A DNA stretch of 61,997 nt from Campylobacter sp. W0018 (GTDB lineage: Bacteria > Campylobacterota > Campylobacteria > Campylobacterales > Campylobacteraceae), in NCBI GenBank assembly GCA_020135845.1, contig JACHTQ010000009.1:1-61997 (forward strand), in the 5' to 3' direction. How positions within the stretch are numbered: position 1 is the stretch's first letter; every line of letters begins with the position of its first letter. The translations under genes and the position numbers were made by a program. The notes below the pieces were generated by a model. It was given only the letters and a program-made list of their open reading frames with translations. It made no database searches and was not told where the DNA came from. Shown piece by piece: positions 8,959 to 18,787 of the stretch.

Positions 8959-9499
8959 AAAACTCGGTATTGAACATTTTCTAAAAAAAGATTTTAAAAC
9001 CGCAAAAATATATTTTTCTCTAGCCTATGAAAAACGTAAAAATAAGCGTTTGTTTAATTTTATTTTGCTTTGTGATTTAGCTTTAAAATTTCCAAAAGAG
9101 TCAATTTTGCTTTTTGAATTTTATTTAGAACACTACACCATAGAAAAAATTGATAAAGATTTTGAAGAAATTTTAAAAACAATAGAAACTCAACACGAAG
9201 AAAGATCTCAAAATAAAGACGAATTAGAAGATGGCTATGCTCTAAATTATCAAGATTTTTTAAAAAGTGAAGAACAAATTGGCTTTGAAAAAAGTTTTGA
9301 AAATATTATACAGAGTGCAAAATTAGTGATTGATAATCGTGATGATTTTTTAGATTTTTTAGAAAAACTTCTTGAACACGGCTATAAAGATATGACTTTA
9401 AATTACATCGAAAGCGTTATATCTCATTTTTGGGCCAATGAAAGATTTATAAAAATCCAAGAAAAACTTATAGGATTTAAAAGTGAAAATAAAGCTTGA
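8927..9499 (+). CDS. Conserved hypothetical helical protein
   Basis: 190 residues, no signal peptide or membrane segment. The sequence is entirely charged-helical and its first ~60 residues resemble a single TPR-like pair ([20 protein letters not shown]). It matches the small gene I remember between the NifU homologue and murE in C. jejuni (Cj1640). No catalytic motif is visible. It starts inside the NFU gene and overlaps murE by 17 bases, so it is co-translated with both. Confidence 0.75.
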   Translation: MAEQKNLQNYKKLGIEHFLKKDFKTAKIYFSLAYEKRKNKRLFNFILLCDLALKFPKESILLFEFYLEHYTIEKIDKDFEEILKTIETQHEERSQNKDELEDGYALNYQDFLKSEEQIGFEKSFENIIQSAKLVIDNRDDFLDFLEKLLEHGYKDMTLNYIESVISHFWANERFIKIQEKLIGFKSENKA

Positions 9500-10763
9500 A
9501 AATACATTTATTACAGATAATACCTTAGAATGTGAAAAAGGTTGTTTTTTTCTAAAAACTGAGCAAAACAAACAATTTGAAAACGAAGCCTTAAAAAAAG
9601 AATGCAAGATTATTGATGTTAAAGAATGCAAAAAAATACTCAATATCGATGAAAATATTAAAATTATCGGCATCACAGGAACAAATGGAAAAACAACCAC
9701 TGCAGCGGCAATTTATTCTATATTGCTTGATTTAGGATATAAATGCGGTCTTTGTGGAACCCGAGGTGCTTTCATAAATGATGAACAAATCGATGAAAAA
9801 TCCCTTACAACATCAGCGATTTTAAAAACATTAGAGTATCTAAAAATCGCTACGCAAAAAGGATGTGAATTTTTCGTTATGGAAGTAAGCTCGCACGCTT
9901 TAGTACAAAATAGAATCGAGGGTTTAAAATTTGCAGCAAAAATTTTTACCAATATCACTCAAGATCATTTAGATTTTCACCAAAATTTTGAAAATTATAA
10001 ACAAGCCAAAGAACTTTTTTTTACCGATGAAAGCTTAAAATTTATCAACAAGGACGCCTTAGCAATTAAATTTAATGTAAAAAATGCTTTTACTTACGGC
10101 ATAGAAAATCCTTCTTTGTATCAAATTAAAGCCTATTCTTTAGAAAATGGCATCAATGCGGTTGCTATGATTAAAAATACAACCTTTCATATAGAATCCC
10201 CTATGTTAGGACTTTTTAATCTTTACAATCTTCTTGCTGCAAGTGCTTGTGTGAATGAACTTGTTAAGCCAAATTTGGATGACTTAGAAAAAGCGGTCAA
10301 TCACTTTGGAGGGGTTTGCGGACGAGTGGAACAAGTTGCTGATGGAGTTATCGTTGATTTTGCTCATACGCCTGATGGCATAGAAAAAGTTCTTGATGCT
10401 CTTAAAAATAAAAAATTAATTGTAGTTTTTGGCGCAGGAGGCAATAGAGATCACACCAAGAGACCTTTAATGGGTAAAGTTGTAGAACATTTTGCAAAAA
10501 CTGCTATCATTACAAGCGATAATCCACGCAATGAGGATCCAAAAACTATAATCGAAGAAATCGCAAGCGGTTTTAAAGAACCAAAAAAAGCTTTGATGAT
10601 TGAAAATAGAAAAGAAGCCATAAAAAAAGCTTTGGAACTTAAAGAAAAAGATGATTTAGTAGTGATCTTAGGAAAAGGGGATGAAGAAACTCAAGAAATT
10701 AAAGGGGTAAAATATCCTTTTAGCGATAAATTGGTTGTAAATGAAATTTTAAGGATAAATTGA
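9483..10763 (+). CDS. murE: UDP-MurNAc-tripeptide ligase (MurE)
   Basis: Adds the third amino acid, here meso-diaminopimelate, to UDP-MurNAc-L-Ala-D-Glu in peptidoglycan synthesis. The start is GTG. At 426 residues it is shorter than the ~490 of E. coli, mainly at the N-terminus, as in other Campylobacterota. The ATP-binding loop [11 protein letters not shown] is at ~63-73, and [12 protein letters not shown] follows. The diaminopimelate-recognition motif DNPRNEDP is present, which supports meso-DAP rather than lysine. Confidence 0.95.
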   Translation: MKIKLENTFITDNTLECEKGCFFLKTEQNKQFENEALKKECKIIDVKECKKILNIDENIKIIGITGTNGKTTTAAAIYSILLDLGYKCGLCGTRGAFINDEQIDEKSLTTSAILKTLEYLKIATQKGCEFFVMEVSSHALVQNRIEGLKFAAKIFTNITQDHLDFHQNFENYKQAKELFFTDESLKFINKDALAIKFNVKNAFTYGIENPSLYQIKAYSLENGINAVAMIKNTTFHIESPMLGLFNLYNLLAASACVNELVKPNLDDLEKAVNHFGGVCGRVEQVADGVIVDFAHTPDGIEKVLDALKNKKLIVVFGAGGNRDHTKRPLMGKVVEHFAKTAIITSDNPRNEDPKTIIEEIASGFKEPKKALMIENRKEAIKKALELKEKDDLVVILGKGDEETQEIKGVKYPFSDKLVVNEILRIN

Positions 10764-11068
10764 TGTTTGATAATATAGACTTTTCTAAAATGGGCGAACT
10801 TTTAAATCAGGTTCAAGAAAAAGCAAAAAACATAGAATTAGAACTTGCTAGTAAAGAATTCAGCGCAAAAAGTGGAGCAGGGCTTGTCAAAGTCAGTGCA
10901 AATGGTAAAGGTGAAATTATCGATGTAAACATTGATGATTCTTTACTCGAAGATAAAGAATCGATGCAAATTTTGTTAATATCTGCTATCAATGATGTTT
11001 TAGCTATGGTAGCACAAAATCGCAACAGCATGAGTAGTGATATTTTAGGAGGCTTTGGAAGATTATGA
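10763..11068 (+). CDS. YbaB/EbfC family nucleoid-associated protein
   Basis: 101 residues from the ATG at 10763, which overlaps the murE stop as TGATG and follows an AAGGAT ribosome site; a TTG three bases earlier is less likely. YbaB proteins are small DNA-binding dimers. The features seen are an N-terminal helix (MGELLNQVQEKAKNIELELA), a central strand region (VKVSANGKGEIIDVNID) and a C-terminal helix. The stop overlaps the next start by 4 bases. Confidence 0.9.
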   Translation: MFDNIDFSKMGELLNQVQEKAKNIELELASKEFSAKSGAGLVKVSANGKGEIIDVNIDDSLLEDKESMQILLISAINDVLAMVAQNRNSMSSDILGGFGRL

Positions 11069-12159
11069 GATTTTTATTTTGTATAATTGCATTTTTAGTG
11101 ATTGGGCAAGCTATAGAACGCCCTACTTTTGAAGATTTTGCCGCAGGTTATGAAAGAAATAAGGCAAGTATGTTTAATTACGAAGGAATGCCTGCTTTTG
11201 CTTTGAGTGAAAATTTACTTGCTGTTTTAAAACAACCTAATGCAAAATTAAATAAATACGTAAAATACGATCCTTTTTTAAATCTTTATCTCGTAAGAAC
11301 AGATTTTTCACTCATTCCAACTCCTATGGGCGATGAAGAAAAATTAACTCGTAATGACTGGGTTGGAATTTGGGATCGGGATAAACCTTATATAGGCCAT
11401 ATTAAATACTTAGCTCAAGATATCAATGAAAGAGATCAACTTGATTTTAACACAAAAATTGGACTTTTAGGAACTCCATGTTGTGAAATGCTTGGCATTG
11501 CACTAAATAATGGTGCTTTTATAGGCAATAGATATTTAAAACACTTTATGAAATACAATGATGTTTATTGGGGTGATATTGGGGTTGATTTTGTAGAGCG
11601 AGAAAACAAAATTTATGTTAATAAAGTGCGCAAAAATGGTCAATTTTTGATCAACGATGAAGTCATTAGTGTCGATGGTGAGCCTGTGAAAGATTTAAGA
11701 AAATTAAACGAAAAAATTCTGTTTGCCGATCCTAGTAGCACTCTTTATTTTCAAGTTTTAAGAGACAATGCTGATTTAAATATTTCAACTCAAGTTTTTG
11801 CTAAAGATATTAGCAAATTTAATCTTCCAAATGCTAAACCAAAACCAAAAACAACCAATTTTAGAAGTAATTTGGGCTTAAGTGTTAATGCATCCTTAAT
11901 CGTGACAAAAGTTGATCCAAAATCTAAGGCTGATTTAGCTGGATTTATGGTGGGTGATAAAATTTTACGCGTTAATAATATCATCTTAAAAGATTTTAAA
12001 AATTTACAAACTATACTTGCTAATGGAAATGATTTTAGTATCTTAATTCAAAGAAAAAGCTCTAAATTGCCTTTACATAATTTTGATGATGGTTTAATCG
12101 GAAATATCAATGCAGGTGGAGATGGAAATTTTCAATTTTTTATTAGGCTTAAAAAGTGA
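11065..12159 (+). CDS. Periplasmic PDZ-domain protein
   Basis: 364 residues with a cleavable signal peptide (MRFLFCIIAFLVIGQA). The middle contains the pair PCCEMLGI and a segment ending NGQFLINDEVISVDG that resembles one PDZ-like fold. The C-terminal PDZ domain is clear at ~265-340 (SLIVTKVDPKSKADLAGFMV, GDKILRVNN). No Ser-protease catalytic motif is seen, so it is more likely a binding or scaffold protein than a HtrA-type protease. It lies in a run of overlapping genes with ybaB and ispA. Confidence 0.8.
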   Translation: MRFLFCIIAFLVIGQAIERPTFEDFAAGYERNKASMFNYEGMPAFALSENLLAVLKQPNAKLNKYVKYDPFLNLYLVRTDFSLIPTPMGDEEKLTRNDWVGIWDRDKPYIGHIKYLAQDINERDQLDFNTKIGLLGTPCCEMLGIALNNGAFIGNRYLKHFMKYNDVYWGDIGVDFVERENKIYVNKVRKNGQFLINDEVISVDGEPVKDLRKLNEKILFADPSSTLYFQVLRDNADLNISTQVFAKDISKFNLPNAKPKPKTTNFRSNLGLSVNASLIVTKVDPKSKADLAGFMVGDKILRVNNIILKDFKNLQTILANGNDFSILIQRKSSKLPLHNFDDGLIGNINAGGDGNFQFFIRLKK

Positions 12160-12995
12160 AAGAACTTTTTATCAAGCATTTAAATGAAAAATTGCCTTAT
12201 ATAAAAAGCTTTCATCCTTTTTTCAATGAAGCTTTACAAGCAATGTTAAAAGCTGGTGGAAAGCACTTTCGCGCACAATTGCTCTTAGGTATTGTTGAGT
12301 GTAAAGCATCTCAACTCATTTCAAACGCTTTAGATGCAGCTTTAGCTTTAGAATTTATCCATACTTATTCTCTCATTCATGATGATTTACCTGCTATGGA
12401 TAATGCTGATTTTAGACGAGGTACACCTACTCTGCATAAAAGCTATGACGAAACCACGGCTATTTTAGTTGGAGATGCTTTAAATACCGAAGCTTTTTTA
12501 TTGTTAAGTAATTTAAATTTAAAAGAAAAGATCAAAATCAATTTAATCCGCACTTTAGCCTATAATGCGGGTATTAATGGAATGATTATAGGTCAGGCAA
12601 TTGATTGTTATTTTGAAGATAAAAAACTCAATTTAGATGAACTCAAATTCTTACATATTCATAAAACCGCAAAACTCATAGCTGCATCTTTAAAAATGGG
12701 TTGTGAAATTTGCGAATTAGACGAAAAAGAAAGTGAAAAAATTTATGACATTGGTTTAAAATTAGGTTTAATCTTTCAAATCAATGATGACATTATCGAT
12801 ACAACCATGAGTGAAGAACAAAGTGGAAAACCTGCTAATCACGATACGCATAAAAATTCTTTTGTGAATTTATTAGGACTTCAAGAAGCCATAAATTGCA
12901 AAAATGATTTGATACAAAATTGCAAAAATGATTTGATTAATTTAGATAAAAAAATATCAAAAATGATCGAAAATCTTATGATACAATATTTATAA
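12156..12995 (+). CDS. ispA: Farnesyl/geranyl diphosphate synthase
   Basis: Polyprenyl synthetase making farnesyl diphosphate for undecaprenyl phosphate and quinone side chains. 279 residues. The first Asp-rich motif DDLPAMD is at 76-82, and FRRGTPTLHK and the second Asp-rich motif INDDIID follow. The start is GTG, overlapping the previous stop as GTGA. The near-repeat NCKNDLIQNCKNDLI near the C-terminus is a local 8-codon duplication. Confidence 0.94.
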   Translation: MKELFIKHLNEKLPYIKSFHPFFNEALQAMLKAGGKHFRAQLLLGIVECKASQLISNALDAALALEFIHTYSLIHDDLPAMDNADFRRGTPTLHKSYDETTAILVGDALNTEAFLLLSNLNLKEKIKINLIRTLAYNAGINGMIIGQAIDCYFEDKKLNLDELKFLHIHKTAKLIAASLKMGCEICELDEKESEKIYDIGLKLGLIFQINDDIIDTTMSEEQSGKPANHDTHKNSFVNLLGLQEAINCKNDLIQNCKNDLINLDKKISKMIENLMIQYL

Positions 12996-13004
12996 AGGCT
13001 AAAA

Positions 13005-14903
13005 ATGGATACAAAATTTTTAAAAATTCAAGCAGATACTTTAAGATTTTTAAGTGCGGATATGATCCAAAAGGCAAATTCCGGTCATCCAGGCGCACCT
13101 TTAGGTTTAGCTGATATTTTAACTGTTTTAAGCTATCATTTAAAACATAATCCTAAAAATCCAAACTGGCTAAACCGCGATAGATTAGTTTTTTCGGGTG
13201 GTCACGCAAGTGCTTTAATCTATAGTTTTTTACATTTAAGCGGCTATGATTTAAGTTTAGATGATTTAAAAAATTTTAGACAACTTCATTCTAAAACCCC
13301 TGGTCATCCAGAGATCACAACGGCGGGCATTGAAATCGCAACAGGTCCATTAGGACAAGGTGTGGCTAATGCCGTTGGATTTGCTATGGCTGCTAAAAAA
13401 GCTCAAAAAATGCTTGGAGAAGATCTAATCGATCATAAAATCTATTGTCTTTGTGGCGATGGAGACTTACAAGAAGGAATTTCTTATGAAGCTTGTTCTT
13501 TGGCAGGACTTCATAAACTTGATAATTTAATACTTATTTATGATAGCAATAATATCTCTATAGAAGGAGATGTAAGTCTTGCATTTAATGAAGATGTTGC
13601 TTTGCGTTTTAAATCTCAAGATTTTGAAGTTCAAGATATCGATGGACACAATTTTGAAGAAATTAACAAAGCTTTAGAAAAAGCAAAAAATTCTAAACAA
13701 CCAAGCCTTATTATCGCAAGAACAACCATTGCTAAAGGTGCTGGAAAACTTGAAGGAAGCCATAAAAGCCATGGTGCTCCTTTGGGCGAAGATATCATTA
13801 AGGAAGCTAAAGAAAAAATAGGTTTTGATAAAAATTTAACCTTTCAAATTCCACTAGAAGCAAAAATTCGTTTTGAAAGCGCCATAGAACTTGGAGACTT
13901 AGAAGAAGCAAAATGGAAAGAAAAACTTAAAAATTTTAATAAAAAAGAACTTTTAGAAAAACTTTTAAAACCTGATTTTAGCAAAATACAATATCCTGAT
14001 TTTAAAGGTAAAGATCTTGCTACAAGAGATAGCAATGGAGAAATTTTAAATATTTTAGCTAAAAATTTAGAAGGCTTTTTAGGTGGAAGTGCGGATTTGG
14101 GTCCTTCAAATAAAACAGAACTTCATGAAATGGGAGATTTTGTAGAAGGAAAAAATATCCATTTTGGCATAAGAGAACACGCAATGGCGGCCATAAATAA
14201 CGGCTTTGCTAGATATGGTTTATTTTTACCTTTTTCAGCAACCTTTTTCATTTTTAGCGAATATTTAAAACCGGCTGCTAGAATTGCTGCTTTGATGAAA
14301 ATAAAGCACTTTTTTATTTTCACTCACGATAGTATCGGAGTTGGAGAAGATGGCCCTACTCATCAACCTATTGAACAATTAAGCACTTTTAGAGCTATGC
14401 CTGATTGCTTAACTTTTAGACCTGCGGATGGGGTTGAAAATGTCAAAGCTTGGAAAATAGCTTTAAACAAACAAATGCCAAGTGCTTTTGTACTTTCACG
14501 CCAAAAACTTAAAGCTCTAAGTGAACCTGTTTTTGGAGATGTTGAAAATGGAGCTTATTTGCTTAAGGAAAATGAAAATCCTAAATTCACTTTACTCTCT
14601 AGCGGTAGTGAAGTTTCGCTTTGCTTAGATGTTGCTAATGAACTTGCGAAACAAAACATTACTTGTAACGTTGTTTCAATGCCTTGTTTTGAACTCTTTA
14701 ATCAGCAAGAAAATGACTACAAAAAAAGAATTTTACAAGGTGAAGTTATAGGAGTTGAAGCAGCAAGTTCTCATGAACTTTATAAATTTTGTCACAGAGT
14801 TTATGGAATAGAAAGTTTTGGAGAAAGTGGAAAAGATAAAGATGTATTTGAGCATTTTGGCTTTAGCGTTTCTAAACTTTTAAATTTTATTCTTGATAAA
14901 TAA
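13005..14903 (+). CDS. tkt: Transketolase
   Basis: Thiamine-diphosphate enzyme of the non-oxidative pentose phosphate pathway. It matters here because Campylobacter lacks classical glycolysis and makes pentoses and erythrose-4-phosphate this way. 632 residues. Seen are the substrate/cofactor loop NSGHPGAPLGLAD, the ThDP-binding motif GDGDLQEGISYEA ending in DSNNIS, the PYR-domain segment GIREHAMAAINNG, and GVGEDGPTHQPIEQL. Intact and in the usual order. Confidence 0.97.
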   Translation: MDTKFLKIQADTLRFLSADMIQKANSGHPGAPLGLADILTVLSYHLKHNPKNPNWLNRDRLVFSGGHASALIYSFLHLSGYDLSLDDLKNFRQLHSKTPGHPEITTAGIEIATGPLGQGVANAVGFAMAAKKAQKMLGEDLIDHKIYCLCGDGDLQEGISYEACSLAGLHKLDNLILIYDSNNISIEGDVSLAFNEDVALRFKSQDFEVQDIDGHNFEEINKALEKAKNSKQPSLIIARTTIAKGAGKLEGSHKSHGAPLGEDIIKEAKEKIGFDKNLTFQIPLEAKIRFESAIELGDLEEAKWKEKLKNFNKKELLEKLLKPDFSKIQYPDFKGKDLATRDSNGEILNILAKNLEGFLGGSADLGPSNKTELHEMGDFVEGKNIHFGIREHAMAAINNGFARYGLFLPFSATFFIFSEYLKPAARIAALMKIKHFFIFTHDSIGVGEDGPTHQPIEQLSTFRAMPDCLTFRPADGVENVKAWKIALNKQMPSAFVLSRQKLKALSEPVFGDVENGAYLLKENENPKFTLLSSGSEVSLCLDVANELAKQNITCNVVSMPCFELFNQQENDYKKRILQGEVIGVEAASSHELYKFCHRVYGIESFGESGKDKDVFEHFGFSVSKLLNFILDK

Positions 14904-14904
14904 A

Positions 14905-16017
14905 ATGACTGCAAATTTCAAATTTCAAAAAGACAAAGTATTGATTTTTGGAATTTGGAATAAAACAAGCATTGCAAGATTAAAAACTCACGATTTTTTA
15001 TCTCAAATTTCAATTACACAATGTATTTTTGACTTTAGCAATTTAGAAGAAATTGATATGGCTGGAGTAAGATTTTTTCTTGCTTTAGAATTTGATCTTA
15101 AAAAAAATAATATTTCTATGTTAAAACAGGGGTTAAATTCTCGTTTTGAAAAATTATTTGAACTTTGCGAAAAAAATTATCAAAGAATAGAAAGCGATAT
15201 TAAACAAAACTCATTTGATTTTAAAAAAATATTTATATCCTTAGGGATGCTTAGCGTTAATTTTCTTATCATTTTAAAAGATTTTATCCATTTTATAGGT
15301 GCTTTTTTTATCTCCCTTGTATCGTCTTTTAAAAATCCTAAAAATTTCCGCTTTGTATCTTTTTTATATCATATAGAAAACTCAGCATTTAATGCCTTGC
15401 CTATTGTTATTTTAACTGCAATGCTAATTGGAATTGTTCTTGCTTATCAAGCGGCTTATCAATTAGCACAATTTGGGGCTAATATTTTTATTGTTGATTT
15501 AATAGGAATTTCAGCCACTAGAGAACTTGCTCCTTTAATCACAGCTATTATAATAGCCGGAAGAAGTGCGAGTTCTTATACTGCTCAAATTGGAGTGATG
15601 AAAATAACAGATGAAATTGCTGCAATGAATACAATGGGCTTTAGATCTTTTGATTTTATCATTATTCCTCGCGTTATGGCCTTGATCATTTCTATGCCCT
15701 TAATAGTCGCTCTAAGTGATGCTATAAGTATTTTAGGTGGAATGTTAGTAGCAAAAATAAACCTTGATATTTCTTTTTCAGAATTTATAAGACGTTTTAA
15801 AGAAGCAGTGGAATTAAAGCATATCATCATAGGTCTTGCAAAAGCTCCAATGTTTGGTTTTTTAATTGGTGCGATTGCTTGTTTTAATGGCTTTAAGGTA
15901 AAAAATACCACACAAAGCATAGGAATTTATACCACAAAAAGCGTTGTAAGTACTATTTTTTGGGTGATAGCATTTGATGCTTTATTTTCGATTATTTTAA
16001 CTATGGCTGGAATTTAA
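14905..16017 (+). CDS. iamB: IamB: MlaE-family lipid ABC permease with N-terminal STAS domain
   Basis: Inner-membrane permease of a phospholipid (Mla-type) transport system; in C. jejuni iamAB was named for an invasion-associated phenotype. The ATG at 14905 is one base after the tkt stop and is preferred to a TTG at 14893. Of its 370 residues, the first ~90 form a STAS-like domain (IFDFSNLEEIDMAGVRFFLA). The rest is the MlaE permease with 5-6 helices and the motif ISATRELAPLITAIIIAGR. The STAS part does the job of a separate MlaB in E. coli. The stop overlaps iamA (TAATG). Confidence 0.9.
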   Translation: MTANFKFQKDKVLIFGIWNKTSIARLKTHDFLSQISITQCIFDFSNLEEIDMAGVRFFLALEFDLKKNNISMLKQGLNSRFEKLFELCEKNYQRIESDIKQNSFDFKKIFISLGMLSVNFLIILKDFIHFIGAFFISLVSSFKNPKNFRFVSFLYHIENSAFNALPIVILTAMLIGIVLAYQAAYQLAQFGANIFIVDLIGISATRELAPLITAIIIAGRSASSYTAQIGVMKITDEIAAMNTMGFRSFDFIIIPRVMALIISMPLIVALSDAISILGGMLVAKINLDISFSEFIRRFKEAVELKHIIIGLAKAPMFGFLIGAIACFNGFKVKNTTQSIGIYTTKSVVSTIFWVIAFDALFSIILTMAGI

Positions 16018-16739
16018 TGGTTATTAAAGCAAGCAATATCACGACCAAATTTGATCAAAAAATAATCCACAATAAAATAAATTTTGAAGTTAAAGAAAAT
16101 GAAATTTTTGGCATTTTAGGTGGAAGCGGGAGTGGCAAATCCGTTTTACTTAAACAAATGTTGCTTTTAGAACACTTTGATGAAGGAGAGTATGAAATTT
16201 TAGGCTTTAAGCTTAAAAATATCAGTGAAAAAAATGCTTTAAATTTACAAAAACAATGGGGAGTGGTTTTTCAATTTGCCGCACTTTTTAGTTTTTTAAA
16301 TGTTTATGAAAATATAGCTATTCCTTTAAAAGAATACACTCAATTGGATGAAAATTCTATCAAAGAATTAGTTCTTATGAAACTTAAAATGGTTGGATTA
16401 AATGAAAGTGTTTTAAAGCAGTTTCCAAGCCAACTAAGCGGAGGAATGCAAAAAAGAGTAGCCATTGCAAGAGCTTTAGCCTTAGATAGCAAATTGCTTT
16501 TTCTTGATGAGCCTACTTCGGGCTTAGATCCACATAGCAGCCGAGAATTTGACGAGCTTGTTTTAGAATTACAACAAATTTTTAATCTTAGCATTGTGTT
16601 AGTAACCCATGATAAAGACAGTATGAAAACCTTGCTTGATCGTTTTATCATTTTAGAAAACACTCAAGTGGGTTTTTATGGGACTTATGAAGATCTTAAA
16701 ATACAAAATGAAAAACTTTTTAAAAAATTTATGGAGTAA
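16017..16739 (+). CDS. iamA: IamA: MlaF-type lipid ABC ATPase
   Basis: ATPase partner of IamB. 240 residues with Walker A GGSGSGKSVLL, signature LSGGMQKRVAIARAL, Walker B LLFLDEPTSGLDP and switch His in VTHDKDSM. Order in the operon is permease, ATPase, MCE substrate-binding protein, lipoprotein, all within a few bases of each other, as in Mla and Ttg2-type systems. Confidence 0.93.
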   Translation: MVIKASNITTKFDQKIIHNKINFEVKENEIFGILGGSGSGKSVLLKQMLLLEHFDEGEYEILGFKLKNISEKNALNLQKQWGVVFQFAALFSFLNVYENIAIPLKEYTQLDENSIKELVLMKLKMVGLNESVLKQFPSQLSGGMQKRVAIARALALDSKLLFLDEPTSGLDPHSSREFDELVLELQQIFNLSIVLVTHDKDSMKTLLDRFIILENTQVGFYGTYEDLKIQNEKLFKKFME

Positions 16740-16741
16740 AA

Positions 16742-17635
16742 GTGGAAAATAGAATCAATTATTTTTTTGTAGGAATTTTTATATTTGGATTGTTTTTTGC
16801 TAGTTTAGCATTTATACTTTGGCTTGGCGGATACTCCAAAAAAGAAAGTTTTAAATATTATGAAATTTATACTCAAGAATCCGTAGCAGGACTTGGTATC
16901 AAGGCGCCTGTGAGACTTTTAGGGGTAGAGGTAGGAAGTGTAGAAAAAATCAACATAGAAGAAAGAGATAATTTAGGCGTTAAAATTCTAATTAAAGTAA
17001 AGAAAAATACTCCTATAAAACAAGATACATATGCAACCTTACAACTCCAAGGGATTACAGGGCTTAAATTTATACAACTTCAAGGAGGAAGTAAAGAAAG
17101 TCCAGAGCTTACTAGTGACCATAAAAATAAACCTCCGATTATTCAATTTAAAGAAAGCTTTTTGGCCACTATAGATAAACAAAGTGAGCACATTTTTTCT
17201 TTAGTTAAAACAGCGGATGACAAGACTAAAGAGCTTTTAAGTGAGAAAAATTTAAAAAATTTAGAACTTATTTTAAATAATTTAGCCCAAATAAGCTCTC
17301 ATTTAAATGAAAATTCACAAAAAATGAGTCAAAATATCACAAATGCGAGTTTTAAGCTAGGGCAGATGGCAGATAATATAAGTCTTGCTGCTAAAAATTT
17401 TAATGAAATTTTAAAAAGTGTCAAAGAAGGAGTAATTGCTTTAAATTCCTTCGCCAAAAAAGCCGATTCAAAAATAGATTCTTATGATGATTTAAAGCAA
17501 AATATTGAACAAAATTTAGAACTTTTAAACAAAGTATTATTAGAAAGTGATCTTTTGATAAAAAATTTACAAAGAAGCCCTTCTGATATTTTATTTAAAC
17601 AAGAAAAACCTCAACTAGGACCTGGAGAAAGATAA
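16742..17635 (+). CDS. MlaD-family (MCE domain) lipid-binding protein
   Basis: 297 residues with a GTG start. One N-terminal membrane anchor (~6-30) is followed by an MCE domain (~38-120) with VAGLGIKAPVRLLGVEVGSV and LQGITGLKFIQLQGG. A long helical tail (~150-270) resembles the extended coils by which MCE proteins bridge the periplasm. It is the substrate-receiving subunit of the IamAB transporter. No MlaC-type periplasmic carrier is encoded here, so the helical tail may fill part of that gap. Confidence 0.9.
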   Translation: MENRINYFFVGIFIFGLFFASLAFILWLGGYSKKESFKYYEIYTQESVAGLGIKAPVRLLGVEVGSVEKINIEERDNLGVKILIKVKKNTPIKQDTYATLQLQGITGLKFIQLQGGSKESPELTSDHKNKPPIIQFKESFLATIDKQSEHIFSLVKTADDKTKELLSEKNLKNLELILNNLAQISSHLNENSQKMSQNITNASFKLGQMADNISLAAKNFNEILKSVKEGVIALNSFAKKADSKIDSYDDLKQNIEQNLELLNKVLLESDLLIKNLQRSPSDILFKQEKPQLGPGER

Positions 17636-18234
17636 TGAAAAAATATTTATACATATTTATTTTAACTTTTATTTTTTATGGATGCTCTATAAATAATCAA
17701 GTTGATAAAACTCAAATGTTTATTTTAAAAAACGATGAAATTTCCTCTAATATCTCTTTAAAAAAAACAACTAAGATTTTAAAAATCAAAAGTGCCACTT
17801 TGCCTTTATATCTTAATTCAAAATCAATCATTTACACACAAAACAATATAAGCAATACCTATGCTTATCATTTTTGGGCGGATTTACCTAGTAATTTTTA
17901 TCGATCTTTTCTTTTATCAAAATTAGAAAAAACTAAAATATTTAAAGCTGTTATTTCCTCGAAAAGCTTGTTAAATGCTGATTATATTCTTGAAAGTAGA
18001 ATTGATTCTTTTGAACAAATTATCAACTCAAAGCAAAATTATACACAAATTGCTGTAAGTGTTAATCTTATCGATATTAAAGAAAATAAAATTATTGCTC
18101 ATCAATTTTTTAATCATAGAGAAAATATCAGGCAAAATAATATTCCAAACATTTATCAATCTTTTGAAAAAAATTTAAATTCTTTAACCACAGATATTAT
18201 TCTATGGATTAATTCTAATATTGATCAAAAGTAG
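17635..18234 (+). CDS. ABC-transport auxiliary lipoprotein (PqiC/DUF330-like)
   Basis: 199 residues. The signal sequence ends in a lipobox (FIFYGCSIN, Cys ~17). The mature part fits the family of outer-membrane lipoproteins that accompany MCE transporters: a short N-terminal segment IKSATLPLYLNSKSIIY, then YHFWADLPSNFYRSFL and a C-terminal helix. Fourth gene of the iamB operon (overlap of one base with the MCE gene). Its TAG stop is embedded in a sigma-54 promoter for the next gene. Confidence 0.75.
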   Translation: MKKYLYIFILTFIFYGCSINNQVDKTQMFILKNDEISSNISLKKTTKILKIKSATLPLYLNSKSIIYTQNNISNTYAYHFWADLPSNFYRSFLLSKLEKTKIFKAVISSKSLLNADYILESRIDSFEQIINSKQNYTQIAVSVNLIDIKENKIIAHQFFNHRENIRQNNIPNIYQSFEKNLNSLTTDIILWINSNIDQK

Positions 18235-18249
18235 GAACACTTTTTGCTT
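18234..18249 (+). promoter_or_regulatory. Sigma-54 (RpoN) promoter
   Basis: GGAACACTTTTTGCTT: GG at 18234-18235 and GC at 18246-18247 with exactly 10 bases between, matching the -24/-12 consensus (GGAAC-N5-TTGCTT) used for class-2 flagellar genes in Campylobacter. The match is essentially perfect and lies ~37 bases before the next ATG. Confidence 0.85.
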
Positions 18250-18285
18250 TTAAAAATTTAGCAATATTTTTTTGAAAGGCAAAAG

Positions 18286-18786
18286 ATGAAAAATGAATTA
18301 GATATACTAAAAAAGCATTTAGGGGAAGTTGAGGCTGTAGGAGAATTTAAAGCAAATCAAATTTGTTCACAAATAAACGATGCAAATGATTTTATTGGCG
18401 CTTTGCAAGTATTAGAACTTACCCTTAAAAAAATTGAACAAAGTATCACTCAAAGACTTGATGATCAAATCGATGATTTACAAAAACGCACTTTAGATGC
18501 AACCACTTCACAACTTATCCAAAATTGTTCTTTCATGGGAACTGCACTTTTTGGAAATATTTTTAATGTATATGTTAGCAAAAAGCTTTTCGAATTTGAA
18601 ATTTCAAATCCTCTTTTAATCTTAGAAAAAGCTGGATATGAAGGTGTTTTAGCTTATATTCAAGATAAAAGAGATGAAATAAAAAATATTTTAGCCGATC
18701 TTGCTAATGCAATCATCATGGGTCAAAGCATAGATAATGCTGGAATGTATGACTCAAGCATGGATTTTAAAAATCTTTTTAGATAA
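18286..18786 (+). CDS. Conserved Campylobacter protein, probably flagellar (sigma-54 driven)
   Basis: 166 residues, no signal peptide, mostly helical; a moderately hydrophobic stretch in the middle (FMGTALFGNIFNVYVSKK). An AAAGGC ribosome site precedes the ATG. The strong RpoN promoter upstream puts it in the flagellar rod/hook/basal-body class of genes, because RpoN in Campylobacter mainly serves flagellar assembly. It is equivalent to Cj1650 of C. jejuni as I remember the order. A flagellar assembly or export factor is likely, but I cannot name it with certainty. The stop is one base from that of the convergent map gene. Confidence 0.75.
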   Translation: MKNELDILKKHLGEVEAVGEFKANQICSQINDANDFIGALQVLELTLKKIEQSITQRLDDQIDDLQKRTLDATTSQLIQNCSFMGTALFGNIFNVYVSKKLFEFEISNPLLILEKAGYEGVLAYIQDKRDEIKNILADLANAIIMGQSIDNAGMYDSSMDFKNLFR

Positions 18787-18787
18787 T

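Noticed and set aside
15585..15920. Minus-strand frames inside iamB (15585-15920) and iamA (16340-16663)
   Set aside because: Antisense shadows of clearly conserved genes in an AT-rich genome; no independent support.
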